From Kangiellaceae bacterium (GTDB taxonomy: Bacteria > Pseudomonadota > Gammaproteobacteria > Enterobacterales > Kangiellaceae): a stretch of 49,795 nucleotides of DNA. The position numbers and the translations under genes were made by a program. The number at the start of each line of letters is the position of its first letter. Position 1 is the first letter of the stretch. The DNA lies in NCBI GenBank assembly GCA_019090895.1, contig JAHRVB010000187.1, positions 1 through 49,795 on the forward strand, written 5' to 3'. Shown here one piece after another: positions 25,161-33,767 of this stretch. The notes below the pieces were generated by a model, which had not been told where the DNA came from, searched no databases, and worked only from the letters and a program-made list of their open reading frames with translations.

Positions 25161-25185
25161 ATTGGCCTTCTGACTGAAGGCCAAT
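25161..25185. terminator. Hairpin between convergent genes
   Basis: ATTGGCCTTC pairs perfectly with GAAGGCCAAT across a 5-nt loop (TGACT). It lies 10 bp after the MBL-fold gene and 17 bp beyond the end of the Usp gene on the other strand. T-tracts are weak on both sides, so termination efficiency is uncertain. Confidence 0.6.
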
Positions 25186-25201
25186 ATTAGTCAACCAATA
25201 A

Positions 25202-26137
25202 CTAAACCTTTACAGCCATTATATCGCAATCGACTTCGTCCAATATTTTCTCTATCGTGCTGCCGATTAACCCTGAATGATAGCTAGTGCCCATGACCAA
25301 TAAATCGATCTCCTGACTTTTAACTTTTGCCGGTAATAGTTGCTCTGGATACCCTTCTTCAAGGTACAAATGGTCTGTGGGATAGCCCACTTTTTTAATT
25401 GCTTGCTTAAAGGTTTCTTCGTTGTCCTTCTTTAATTGTTCAATGTATTGCTCATAGTTATCTTGCCCCATGGTAAAATCTGCAGGCCCCATACCCGCGC
25501 CCATTCCAACACCAATATCTGTCCATAGTTGATAAGCAATAGGGTCATAACAATGGACTGCATATGCCAGGGCATCAAGACTGGTCGCAATGCTTTTTGC
25601 GGTATTGAGTATCTTAGGGTCTAGTTCATCTGAATGATTATGACGGTTACTCGGATCAATCGCAGCCATCACATTAGAATAGCGAACTGATTCTCTTTCT
25701 TTTGCCATAATTAGTGGTTTGCTGCACGTCTTCAGGAGTTGCCAATCATTCGGTGTGAAGAATATTTTATTAACTGTCGGATGTTTATGAGTTGACTTAA
25801 TAACTAAATCATAATTTCCCTCGTTCGCTTTTTTATTGATTGCTTCATAAATAGGTTTTGCCCAAACAAGATCGATATCCGCTTCTACGCCTTGTTCGTG
25901 AGCCGTCGACAAGTATGTCTGAACCCACTTACGTTTACTGTTTAAATAACCTCGCTTAGCAGCTTCAAGCTGTTCTGAATCGAAGAATAAATTGGATACT
26001 AATCCTCGGTTATAGGTTACCAAAAATAATGTTAATGATGCACCGTACTGCTTGGCGAGATAGAGGCCTCTTTCGAGAGCAGGTTGTTCTTCTTTAGTGG
26101 GATCAAGATCGACTAAGATTTTATTGAAACTAGTCAT
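25202..26137 (-). CDS. uspE: Tandem-domain universal stress protein, UspE-like
   Basis: 311 residues: two Usp domains (about 1-150 and 155-311), the size and layout of E. coli UspE. The start (KILVDLDPTKEEQPALERG) and the segments FTPNDWQLL and YPEQLLPAKVKSQEIDLLVMGT parallel UspE. The second domain ends GTSYHSGLIGSTIEKILDEV, a partial ATP-binding pattern. UspE is linked to stress survival and motility. An FNR-type box and TATAAT upstream suggest induction when oxygen is low. Confidence 0.85.
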   Translation of the reverse strand: MTSFNKILVDLDPTKEEQPALERGLYLAKQYGASLTLFLVTYNRGLVSNLFFDSEQLEAAKRGYLNSKRKWVQTYLSTAHEQGVEADIDLVWAKPIYEAINKKANEGNYDLVIKSTHKHPTVNKIFFTPNDWQLLKTCSKPLIMAKERESVRYSNVMAAIDPSNRHNHSDELDPKILNTAKSIATSLDALAYAVHCYDPIAYQLWTDIGVGMGAGMGPADFTMGQDNYEQYIEQLKKDNEETFKQAIKKVGYPTDHLYLEEGYPEQLLPAKVKSQEIDLLVMGTSYHSGLIGSTIEKILDEVDCDIMAVKV

Positions 26138-26197
26138 TTCGCGCTCCTCTTAAATGATCAACGATTTAATTGGTGTTTAGGCTCAGTGCTTTACTTT

Positions 26198-26203
26198 ATT
26201 ATA
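26198..26203 (-). promoter_or_regulatory. -10 element of the uspE-like gene
   Basis: Perfect TATAAT on the minus strand, 61 bp before the start codon. It sits 31 bp (centre to centre) from the FNR-type box, the spacing of class II FNR/CRP promoters where the activator is centred near -41.5. Confidence 0.6.
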
Positions 26204-26224
26204 GTTTGGAACCTGAAATGTAGC

Positions 26225-26238
26225 TTGACTTAAATCAA
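26225..26238. promoter_or_regulatory. FNR/Anr-type box upstream of the uspE-like gene
   Basis: TTGATTTAAGTCAA on the minus strand matches the FNR consensus TTGAT-N4-ATCAA at nine of ten positions. The position relative to the TATAAT hexamer suits class II activation. An FNR gene itself is not in this window. Confidence 0.6.
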
Positions 26239-26244
26239 GTAAAG

Positions 26245-26775
26245 TTACATTGTTTGATCGCCGCCTTTCTTTGCTTTTTCGGCGCTATTACCGGGAAACA
26301 CTAATTCTCCACTGGAATAACTGCTACCAAAAGTAAGTGCGGCAATAGCAACTTGACGTATAGCTGATTGTACTTCTTGTTCAGTAATTGGCGACAGAGG
26401 ATGAATAAAGGCAGAATATAGAACCCCATCGCCTACTGCATATCGCGCATCCAGTACCGTGTGATAATTGGCTTCCATGGCAGCATCCACCATATTCAAA
26501 GTTAACTCACTGCGATTAGCAATCGGACTTAACATACGCATGCGGTCAGCATTAGCATCCCAAACACAAATGAGTGAGACGTTTTGATATTCGAATGCGA
26601 TCACATTCCCCTTAATTTCAACATCCTGTGCGTAACTCAAAATAATTTGATAGAGTTTTTCTGGATTCATCCTTTGATTGGATTCATTTGAAATATCAGC
26701 TTGATTAACTTCACTGCAACTCGAAATAAAAAGCAGAATGGTAACTCCAGCGATTAAAATACTCTTCTTTCTCAT
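26245..26775 (-). CDS. Lipoprotein of unknown function
   Basis: 176 residues. A signal peptide with lipobox ends at C20 (LFISSC). The mature part starts SEVNQADIS, so position +2 is Ser, favouring the outer membrane. The body has a mixed alpha/beta look (VIAFEYQNVSLICVWDANADRMRML, AMEANYHTVLDARYAVGDGVLYSAFIHP). I recognise no domain family. It stands alone between the Sir2 and Usp genes. Confidence 0.7.
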   Translation of the reverse strand: MRKKSILIAGVTILLFISSCSEVNQADISNESNQRMNPEKLYQIILSYAQDVEIKGNVIAFEYQNVSLICVWDANADRMRMLSPIANRSELTLNMVDAAMEANYHTVLDARYAVGDGVLYSAFIHPLSPITEQEVQSAIRQVAIAALTFGSSYSSGELVFPGNSAEKAKKGGDQTM

Positions 26776-26856
26776 AACATAAATCCTTTTATAAATTACT
26801 GAATTAGACGTTTATTCGCTCCGACCGTTACACTAACTATCCTGTTAGTGCTGCCC

Positions 26857-27582
26857 TCAACAAGAAAGAATATACTCTGAGGCTCGCATCGGGTAATAGG
26901 TCGCCAAGTCATACCCGACATCCACAGGATTGGGATCGACGATTTCGATCGGAATATTTCTATTCGCAGCTACCTGCAATGCCATTTGGGTAATGTTGAC
27001 ACTAAACGAAGTGCCCATAAATACGATCTTATCCGCTTTTTCCATTCGTTGCTGTGACTCACTAATTCGATATAAATCCGTGTAATATTCATCAAATAAA
27101 AGAACAAAAGGTTTATAGGAGACATTCTTTTGAGGATTATTTTTAATGCGAAATAGCGCTTTCAAATCATTTTCTAAACTAAGTTGATCCTCTGAAGCTT
27201 GTATTTCATCCCAAGGTGTCGAAATGACATCCACCTCATCACCTTGATGGTGAAACAAGGTCATTTGGTCGAGCCTCCCGTGAACAGCAATATAATTTCG
27301 ATTCCCCGCTTTGCCATCTAGGCCATCGATATTCTGGGTGATTAAATTTTTGTCTGCTAACCAATAGTGAACATCATTAGGCCCATGATTACGGTAGGTA
27401 GCGAATCGATGATAATACCAACTGAGGAACTGCGCTGGATTTTCCCGATACATTTTCCGAGTGGCCATTTCTTGCGGCGTATAATTAACACTTCCGATCG
27501 TCCAATAACCGTCTTCACCTCTAAAAGTAGGAATGCCACTTTCGGAGCTTACGCCTGCCCCGGTAATATACAGTATATCCAT
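26857..27582 (-). CDS. Sir2 family NAD-dependent protein deacylase without zinc cysteines
   Basis: 241 residues from the ATG at 27582 (an in-frame TTG lies 5 codons upstream). The Rossmann motif ITGAGVSSESGIPTFRG, the QNIDGLD motif and the catalytic histidine in AVHGRLDQM are all present. The two CxxC pairs that bind zinc in most sirtuins are absent; the only cysteine is the C-terminal residue. The small domain must be stabilised in another way, as in some non-canonical bacterial Sir2 proteins. Substrate unknown: deacylation or another NAD-consuming reaction is possible. Confidence 0.85.
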   Translation of the reverse strand: MDILYITGAGVSSESGIPTFRGEDGYWTIGSVNYTPQEMATRKMYRENPAQFLSWYYHRFATYRNHGPNDVHYWLADKNLITQNIDGLDGKAGNRNYIAVHGRLDQMTLFHHQGDEVDVISTPWDEIQASEDQLSLENDLKALFRIKNNPQKNVSYKPFVLLFDEYYTDLYRISESQQRMEKADKIVFMGTSFSVNITQMALQVAANRNIPIEIVDPNPVDVGYDLATYYPMRASEYILSC

Positions 27583-27656
27583 CACTTCCAACTTCAATGT
27601 TAAGGGCTAGAGCAAATGAGGCTTTGCCCAGTTTCAGCTATACCTGCTGCACGACT

Positions 27657-29171
27657 TTATGATTTTGCAGATAAAATAACGACTTTTCTTCTGAGCTCTT
27701 CTTCATCTTGTTTGCCGTAGCGAACAATCACTTCTTCTTTGTTATCGTTATTCAAATCACTTGTCGATAACATGGAACCGTTTTGTGGCAGAACTAATTT
27801 ATGTCTTTTTGAGCGAGACTCAAACATATCCTCGTCATTCGTCCCGGTATAGATAGCCAATCGCTCATCGTTTGCTGATAACATAATCTCTTTAAAACCA
27901 TCACCATTAAAATCCGCTGATAAGATGACAGGTTCTCCAGTACTGCCTGACGAGAGACTAAAATTGAGATCGACTTCTTCGGAAAATAAAGGCTCTGAAT
28001 TGAACTTATCACTCGCATCGAGTGAAAACAAAAATACATCCTGATCGATACTTCCTGACATAAGTGCGCCAATAATTTGTGATACACCAATATCAAACGA
28101 AGAAACAAGCACTTCTTTTCGCCCATCGTTATTAACATCAATCACTTGCAGTCCCGACAATGTACCTTCAGCAGAAATTGTGGTATCTGCTTTTTCGTCA
28201 AAGGTAAGAACGCCGTTTACATTTTTCCCAAAGTGAATCTCATAAGTATTTTGTCGATCGAGAACTCCGGAGCTTTGTGTTTGCCTGACCATTAAATCCA
28301 CTATTAAATCGCCATTAATATCTTCAAGAACTTCTACCATACGATGTTCTAAATTACTTTGGTCAACTGACTCTCCGTCTGCTCCCCGCATAAACCACCA
28401 AGGCTTAGCGCTGATTCCTGCTGGAAGTGATATAGTATTTGCTATGGAGCTAAACTGTAGATTTTCTCCTTGCTCGAATACAACCATTTTACTGTCTTCA
28501 ATAAGAACAACATCAGGTCTCTGATCAAAATTTACGTCAATATTAAAAACACTTGGTTCAGAGAATGAAATATTATCGGTACTCATATCGACATTTGCTT
28601 TAATCGGCAAATTGTTGAACACAAACTCGCCATCTGCTTGTTGCAACATTACCGTTCTATTTGAAAAATCAGAAATTGCAATATCATCAAGCTTATCACC
28701 ATTAAAATCGCCAACTAGTTTTTTTCGGGCTATGAATTGAGGTTGATGATTTAGGAATATCGAAGAAATTGTCGACAGCGGTTTAACGATTCCAGTCGAA
28801 AAATCAAGAGTCGAAAGCTCCGTAGCTTCCATTAGTAATAACTGTTCAATTCCTTGGTGGTTGGTAATTATGTCAAAAGCTATAGTCATAGCGGGAAGCT
28901 GAACTTGTTGTCGCATTTGATAAGAATTTGAGCTTATATCAAAAGAATAGACAGAGGCGACTTTCAGCTCTGCTTCATTAAGCCCAAGAATAAGGATTTC
29001 TTTTTGTTCGTCGGCTAAAAAGTTACCCGTTAAAATCGGATGGGTAATATCGAATTCAACATTTAACTCAACTTGATTAAAATACTGCTTTTTTGTTCTC
29101 TTTGCGGCAACATCTAAGCTAATTTGCAATAACAATAAGAGAATAATCAGTTTGGTAAAATGCGAGCTCAT
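27657..29171 (-). CDS. Exported FG-GAP/VCBS repeat protein
   Basis: 504 residues with a signal peptide (about 1-22). At least five Ca2+-loop repeats of the FG-GAP type are visible: DFNGDKLDDIAIS, DINGDLIVDLMV, DVNNDGRKEVLVS, DFNGDGFKEIMLS and DLNNDNKEEVIV. They indicate an integrin-like beta propeller, usually surface or periplasmic and used in binding. No catalytic domain or anchor is seen. Monocistronic, with the sir2 gene 74 bp downstream. Confidence 0.85.
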   Translation of the reverse strand: MSSHFTKLIILLLLLQISLDVAAKRTKKQYFNQVELNVEFDITHPILTGNFLADEQKEILILGLNEAELKVASVYSFDISSNSYQMRQQVQLPAMTIAFDIITNHQGIEQLLLMEATELSTLDFSTGIVKPLSTISSIFLNHQPQFIARKKLVGDFNGDKLDDIAISDFSNRTVMLQQADGEFVFNNLPIKANVDMSTDNISFSEPSVFNIDVNFDQRPDVVLIEDSKMVVFEQGENLQFSSIANTISLPAGISAKPWWFMRGADGESVDQSNLEHRMVEVLEDINGDLIVDLMVRQTQSSGVLDRQNTYEIHFGKNVNGVLTFDEKADTTISAEGTLSGLQVIDVNNDGRKEVLVSSFDIGVSQIIGALMSGSIDQDVFLFSLDASDKFNSEPLFSEEVDLNFSLSSGSTGEPVILSADFNGDGFKEIMLSANDERLAIYTGTNDEDMFESRSKRHKLVLPQNGSMLSTSDLNNDNKEEVIVRYGKQDEEELRRKVVILSAKS

Positions 29172-29336
29172 GATATTTTTATCCTTCAGTTAGATTACAC
29201 TGTAATCTTAATAAATTTAACTATCATTAAATTAAGATACTTATAATAAGAAAGCAAACTTAATCTGAGCTTAACTTTTACAATTTGTGTATCCTTTGTA
29301 TTGACGTGTCAGTCGGCCAAAAGTTCCCTCAACCCT

Positions 29337-30116
29337 CTATTTAGCAATGGCCAATGGTGCGAACGATTGACAAGTTGGCATGATTTCCAGCCGGTTGATG
29401 TTCACATGTTGCGGGAGTGATGCGCACCAGTAGATACTCTCAGCAATATCAGCCGCCACCAGTGGTTCCAAATCCTGATACAATTTACTTGCTTTTTGCT
29501 GATCACCATGAAATCTAACCTGTGAAAACTCGGTCTCAGCCAGACCAGGCTCTATATTGGTTACTCGAATACCAGTCCCTCCGAGATCAGCCCGTAAATT
29601 TAAACTAAACTGCTCTACAAACGCTTTGGTCGCACCATAAACGTTTGCCCCTGGGTAGGGATAGGAGCCCGCAATTGAACCCAAATTAATGACATGGCCA
29701 TTTTTGCTATCTACCATATGCGGCAAGAATGCCCGGGTCATCTTGGTTAGACCAATAATATTGGTTTCAATCATTGTCTGCCAATCTGATAATTCTGCTT
29801 GATGGGCAGGTAAAATCCCCAACGCTAATCCTGCGTTATTGACCAGTACATCTACTCTTTTGGCGTGTGAGAAAACGAATTCTGTAAAACGATTAATTGA
29901 GTCGCTATTAGAAACATCCAACGCAGAAATAATACAATTCGACTCGCCTAACTTTTGTTGGAGAGTGACTAATCGTTCCTCTCTCCTTGCCGCAGCAACC
30001 ACTAACCAACCTTCCGCTGCAAATCGTTCCGCACAGGCTTGGCCAAACCCCGAGCTTGCACCAGTAATAACAACTAGTTTACGATCAGCTTTAATTGTTT
30101 CGTCTTTGATGTTCAT
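29337..30116 (-). CDS. ydfG: SDR oxidoreductase, YdfG type (3-hydroxy acid dehydrogenase)
   Basis: 259 residues. NAD(P) motif TGASSGFGQACAERF, NNAGLALG, the catalytic Ser in LGSIAGSYPYPG and the YGATK Tyr/Lys pair. Close similarity to E. coli YdfG includes LALGxxPAHQ, RADLGGTGIRVTNIEPG and HVNINRLEIMP. YdfG reduces malonic semialdehyde and oxidises L-allo-threonine and serine with NADP. Fifteen extra N-terminal residues precede the Rossmann core. It is divergent from apaH. Confidence 0.92.
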   Translation of the reverse strand: MNIKDETIKADRKLVVITGASSGFGQACAERFAAEGWLVVAAARREERLVTLQQKLGESNCIISALDVSNSDSINRFTEFVFSHAKRVDVLVNNAGLALGILPAHQAELSDWQTMIETNIIGLTKMTRAFLPHMVDSKNGHVINLGSIAGSYPYPGANVYGATKAFVEQFSLNLRADLGGTGIRVTNIEPGLAETEFSQVRFHGDQQKASKLYQDLEPLVAADIAESIYWCASLPQHVNINRLEIMPTCQSFAPLAIAK

Positions 30117-30154
30117 TTAATTAAAGAATTCCTTTGGTGAGGATATATAAGTCT

Positions 30155-30961
30155 ATGTCGACCTACGTGATTGGTGATATTCAAGGATGTTACCAGAGTT
30201 TTAGAAATCTACTCAACAAAATAAAATTTAGTACTTATAGCGACCATCTTGTGCTCGCTGGAGACTTGATTAATCGGGGACCACAGTCGCTTGAGACAAT
30301 GGAATATGTGTTGTCGAATAGAACGTCAATTCGCTGTGTCCTTGGGAATCACGACTTACATTTTTTAGCCGTGGCACAACATTGCAAAGAGTCTAACTCA
30401 AAAGATACTTTTGACGATATTTTGGATTCCAATTTTCTTGACCAAATAGTCACGTGGTTTTCGAATCAACCATTGGCCATATACCTAAGACAATTCAATA
30501 CATTAATATCTCATGCGGGAATTCCGCCTAATTGGTCTGTGAACCAAGCCGTAAAATACTCTTCCGAAGTGTCTCAGGTATTACAATCTTCAGCTCGTTA
30601 TCAATTCTTCGTTTCGATGTATGGAAACCAACCTGATAAATGGAGCGATTCACTTCTTGGTCTTGACCGATTACGGTATATCACCAACGCTTTCACGCGG
30701 ATGCGTTTTATCCAACATGATGGTCGACTTGAACTTAACGTTAAAACTGCTCCAGATAAACAAAATTCTGATTTAATTCCTTGGTTCAAAAGTAAACACC
30801 TTCAAAAAGATAGCCACGTTGCTTTTGGCCATTGGGCGTCATTACAAGGGCGTTCCCGACTCGCTAACATTCATGCCCTCGATACTGGCTGTGTGTGGGG
30901 CGGCGAATTAACGGCGCTTCGGCTCGATGATTTCCGTCGATATTCGGTTCCCGCGGCCTAG
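30155..30961 (+). CDS. apaH: Symmetrical bis(5'-nucleosyl)-tetraphosphatase
   Basis: 268 residues from the ATG at 30155, where MSTYVIGDIQGC matches the family start; an upstream TTG (30134) is in frame but less likely. Phosphoesterase motifs are GDIQGC, GDLINRGPQ, GNHDLH and later GHWASL. ApaH splits Ap4A into two ADP and also removes Np4 caps from RNA. The common H-to-Q change in the first motif (GDIQG) occurs in many ApaH proteins and should not abolish activity. Confidence 0.95.
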   Translation: MSTYVIGDIQGCYQSFRNLLNKIKFSTYSDHLVLAGDLINRGPQSLETMEYVLSNRTSIRCVLGNHDLHFLAVAQHCKESNSKDTFDDILDSNFLDQIVTWFSNQPLAIYLRQFNTLISHAGIPPNWSVNQAVKYSSEVSQVLQSSARYQFFVSMYGNQPDKWSDSLLGLDRLRYITNAFTRMRFIQHDGRLELNVKTAPDKQNSDLIPWFKSKHLQKDSHVAFGHWASLQGRSRLANIHALDTGCVWGGELTALRLDDFRRYSVPAA

Positions 30962-31090
30962 ATTACCGGAAGTAATAATGGTCAAAATTGCATCTCATTC
31001 ACAATTCCTACGTATTAGTCATGACAAATTATGAGATCGGTACTAAAATGCTATCTACCGATTTAATCCAATAAAACCATAGGGATATCC

Positions 31091-31876
31091 GTGAAAATTC
31101 AACTGATTTCTACAAAGATAATCTATTTCGCTGCTTTAGCTCTTTTTTCAACCACGTTAACTGCGTATGAAAAACGTTCAAAGCATGACCTTAAATTCGA
31201 AAATGAGTTTCGTTTTTTTATGGAAGGTGCATTGCATAAGGGCTCTGACAATACTGAAAATATTCCTTTGTATGCTAGAAATGGCGATTTTTTTTACAGT
31301 GGTGCAGAAGTCGCAGTGGTTGGAAACTATAGTGGAACCCAACAAGAAATCGCTTATCGTGACAAAATTGAAGCTGGAGGTTATTTTAGAGGATCATTTG
31401 GCGCGGAATTCCCTGTAGCTGAGAATCTCGCATTCTCTACTTCTATAGGCTTCCTTTACGATGAAATAACGGGAGATCTAACCGATGGGTCTGGCGGCAA
31501 TGGTTATGCAAGCTTTAGAACAACCGTGATCGATTTTCTTGGCTTCTATAATTTAGGCAGACACCGTTTTGGATTAGGTGGTACCTTTCATTACAACCCC
31601 AAATTCGACTATAAAGAAGTTGGAAATGGCTTTCAGATGCACGCAGTCTATCGTTTCTCCAACGCCTTAGGCGCTTCTATTCAGTATGACTATTTAGTGA
31701 GTAAAAACACTTCCATGGGCGTTCGATATACGGATGTTTCATACGATTTTGAAAATGTTTCCATCGGTGACCGAGTAGGCAGCACCGCTGATGTGTTTGT
31801 GACTGAATGTATAGCGACCTGTGAAGATTTTATTGACGCTAGTAGCTTTAGTGGGCATATTACCTACCGATTCTAA
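31091..31876 (+). CDS. Outer-membrane beta-barrel-like protein
   Basis: 261 residues from a GTG start, with a signal peptide to about residue 25 (ALALFSTTLTAYE). Many alternating hydrophobic/polar strands with Tyr, Phe and Gly (FRGSFGAEFPVAENLAF, RHRFGLGGTFHYNPKF) and a C-terminal ITYRF, the aromatic end recognised by the BAM machinery. This is an OmpA-like or OmpW-like barrel shape. No family is assigned. Probably cotranscribed with the patatin gene 37 bp downstream. Confidence 0.7.
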   Translation: MKIQLISTKIIYFAALALFSTTLTAYEKRSKHDLKFENEFRFFMEGALHKGSDNTENIPLYARNGDFFYSGAEVAVVGNYSGTQQEIAYRDKIEAGGYFRGSFGAEFPVAENLAFSTSIGFLYDEITGDLTDGSGGNGYASFRTTVIDFLGFYNLGRHRFGLGGTFHYNPKFDYKEVGNGFQMHAVYRFSNALGASIQYDYLVSKNTSMGVRYTDVSYDFENVSIGDRVGSTADVFVTECIATCEDFIDASSFSGHITYRF

Positions 31877-31896
31877 TTGATTGGTTACCTCATAAG

Positions 31897-31911
31897 GTAA
31901 ATTTCGGTAAA
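31897..31911 (+). promoter_or_regulatory. Perfect CpxR-consensus site over the patatin ribosome site
   Basis: GTAAA-TTTCG-GTAAA matches the CpxR consensus GTAAA-N5-GTAAA exactly but ends only 2 bp before the ATG at 31914. Binding there would more likely repress than activate. It could also be chance, since it overlaps the region needed for ribosome binding. Confidence 0.35.
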
Positions 31912-31913
31912 TA

Positions 31914-33011
31914 ATGTCTTCTTCTATCTCTATTTTTGCAGGCAAAAAAGCGCTCAAAGAAATACAGCGACACGGACTGTCACAGCAACAAATTAAAGTT
32001 GTTGCTGGTGCCTCAGGTGGTCCTAAGTGGTTTACTCTTTTTGGTTTGGATAAATATTTATTTGGCGAATTTTTTAAGAATAGGCAAGAAACGTTACATA
32101 CTATTGGCTCGTCGGCTGGTTCTTGGCGGCTAGCATGTATGGCACAAAAAGATCCGGTTGCTGCCATCGAACGGCTAGCGCATTTATATTCAAATGAGCA
32201 ATACTCGGAAAAGCCTACTGTCGATGAAATAAGCGATAAAGCGGCCGTTTTGCTCAACAGAGTTTTGGGCGAGACAGGCGCCGCCGAAATTGCCAATCAT
32301 AAGACTATTCAAAGTCACTTCATTGTCGCGAGAGCAAAAGGTCTTAATAGTTCTGAAAATAAGTTCGCTCAGCTAATGGGGCTAATAGGCGCAGCGAGTT
32401 TAAATGCAATTTCAAAGCAAAGTCTTGAGTTTTTCTTTGAACGATTTCTCTTTTATACAGACTTTCCTTCCAATCAGTCCAAACTAGACCACGATCACTC
32501 ACATTACTTTAAGTATAAAGACTCTAACACTCAGTATATTCGACTGTCGGCGGATAATGTACATCAAACATTGATGGCATCGGGAGCTATTCCAATGGTC
32601 CTGAGAGGGATAAAAGATATCGCAGGAAGTGCCCCTGGGGTGTATCGAGACGGTGGGATAATTGACTATCATCTTGATATCGATTTTGGTGAGCAAGGAT
32701 TAGTACTTTATCCGCATTTTTTCCCAACGATTAAGCCAGGTTGGTTTGATAAGAAACTTGGTTATCGTTCTGCAAACCCTAAGAACTTTGAAAATGTTAT
32801 TTTAGTGACACCTTCTTCAGAGCATGTTTCCAGACTTCCTTTTGGGAAAATATCCGACAGAAGTGATTTTACTAAACTAGATACCACGACGCGAATTAAC
32901 TACTGGAAAACAGTACTAATGGAAAGCGAGCGGCTCGCTGATGATTTTTCGAATTTAATCGAGAATCGTATCGGACTCGAAACAGTCAAACCTATCGAAT
33001 CGATTTTATAG
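31914..33011 (+). CDS. Patatin-like phospholipase
   Basis: 365 residues. Oxyanion-hole motif GASGGPKW (32-39), nucleophile motif GSSAG with S67, and the catalytic aspartate in the DGG of YRDGGIIDY. These make the Ser-Asp dyad of patatins. No signal peptide is seen, so the enzyme is probably cytosolic, acting on membrane lipids. It follows the barrel gene closely and precedes the Cpx locus, which agrees with an envelope role. Confidence 0.87.
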   Translation: MSSSISIFAGKKALKEIQRHGLSQQQIKVVAGASGGPKWFTLFGLDKYLFGEFFKNRQETLHTIGSSAGSWRLACMAQKDPVAAIERLAHLYSNEQYSEKPTVDEISDKAAVLLNRVLGETGAAEIANHKTIQSHFIVARAKGLNSSENKFAQLMGLIGAASLNAISKQSLEFFFERFLFYTDFPSNQSKLDHDHSHYFKYKDSNTQYIRLSADNVHQTLMASGAIPMVLRGIKDIAGSAPGVYRDGGIIDYHLDIDFGEQGLVLYPHFFPTIKPGWFDKKLGYRSANPKNFENVILVTPSSEHVSRLPFGKISDRSDFTKLDTTTRINYWKTVLMESERLADDFSNLIENRIGLETVKPIESIL

Positions 33012-33048
33012 CATCAAATACCGATTGTACTGAAACCGATATACAACG

Positions 33049-33075
33049 AAAAAGACGGCCATTACAAACCGTCTT
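33049..33075 (-). terminator. Intrinsic terminator of the CpxP-like gene
   Basis: On the minus strand AAGACGG pairs with CCGTCTT (33052-33058 with 33069-33075, 10-nt loop), followed by TTTCG giving five consecutive T. It lies 45 bp after the CpxP-like stop. Confidence 0.7.
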
Positions 33076-33119
33076 GTCGAGCAAATTTAGCCATTCGATT
33101 TACTACTAAAACTGATCTC

Positions 33120-33611
33120 CTATTTAGGTTCTTCTCGCCTTCTACGGCCTTCATGCTCCGCTTTCATTGCCTTCAGTTTCGTTACCTGTTGTTCATCAAG
33201 CAATGCTTCAACTTCACGTCGTTTATTCAGACGCATAATCATAAGATCACTTTTGATATTTGCAATTTCTACTCCAAGAGTTCTAATAGCTTGCTCATCG
33301 ATAATATCACTTTTTGTTAGCGTTCTTTTTTGGTGGTGCAGCGTTTTCATCACTCCTCGCTTAGCTTTACCTTGTTCAAATCCGTCCTTGATCAAATTCT
33401 TAATAGAAAGCGTTTGTTCATCGGTTAGGTCTAAATGAGAAAAGTGATGCATCATACGTCCCATATTCATCCGTTGTTGATGTCGAGGAAACATTTCGTC
33501 CTCGTGAGCACTCGTTCGGTACTGGTGCTCTGGACCTGCATAACTCGGCACGGAAAAACAGGTTAGCACAAGGATAATAGCTGTTCCTTTGATGATAGTT
33601 CTAGTATTCAT
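33120..33611 (-). CDS. CpxP/Spy family periplasmic protein
   Basis: 163 residues with a signal peptide (about 1-25, ending PSYAG). The LTDEQ segment (LDLTDEQTLSIKNLIKD) is the first LTxxQ motif of CpxP/Spy; the second region reads LLDEQQVTKLKAM. The chain is helical, basic and Met/Arg-rich. CpxP binds CpxA and dampens its activity; Spy is a chaperone. It is divergent from cpxR across a shared CpxR-like box, the standard cpxP-cpxRA layout. I leave the symbol open because CpxP and Spy cannot be separated from sequence alone. Confidence 0.85.
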   Translation of the reverse strand: MNTRTIIKGTAIILVLTCFSVPSYAGPEHQYRTSAHEDEMFPRHQQRMNMGRMMHHFSHLDLTDEQTLSIKNLIKDGFEQGKAKRGVMKTLHHQKRTLTKSDIIDEQAIRTLGVEIANIKSDLMIMRLNKRREVEALLDEQQVTKLKAMKAEHEGRRRREEPK

Positions 33612-33701
33612 ATAATTAATCCTCTTCGTTGATAGTGTTAGTGCATTTCATTTAACGATTAGCAGTTTACGCTTTGTTAGGTAAAGCCGTTCGTAGCGTG
33701 T

Positions 33702-33717
33702 GTAAAGGTTGTGTAAA
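33702..33717. promoter_or_regulatory. CpxR-like box in the cpxP-cpxRA divergent region
   Basis: GTAAA-GGTTGT-GTAAA, with further half-sites GTAAA at 33681-33685 and GTTTAC (inverted) at 33665-33670. It is 51 bp before the cpxR start, with TATAGA (33741-33746) as a possible -10. It suggests autoregulation of cpxRA and activation of the CpxP-like gene. Confidence 0.7.
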
Positions 33718-33767
33718 GAGGAATGTGCAAATATTTTCGCTATAGACCTTTGTGTTAGAATAAAGTC

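Noticed and set aside
31739-32296. 185-residue frame on the minus strand
   Set aside because: It lies antisense to the patatin gene, whose catalytic motifs are clear.
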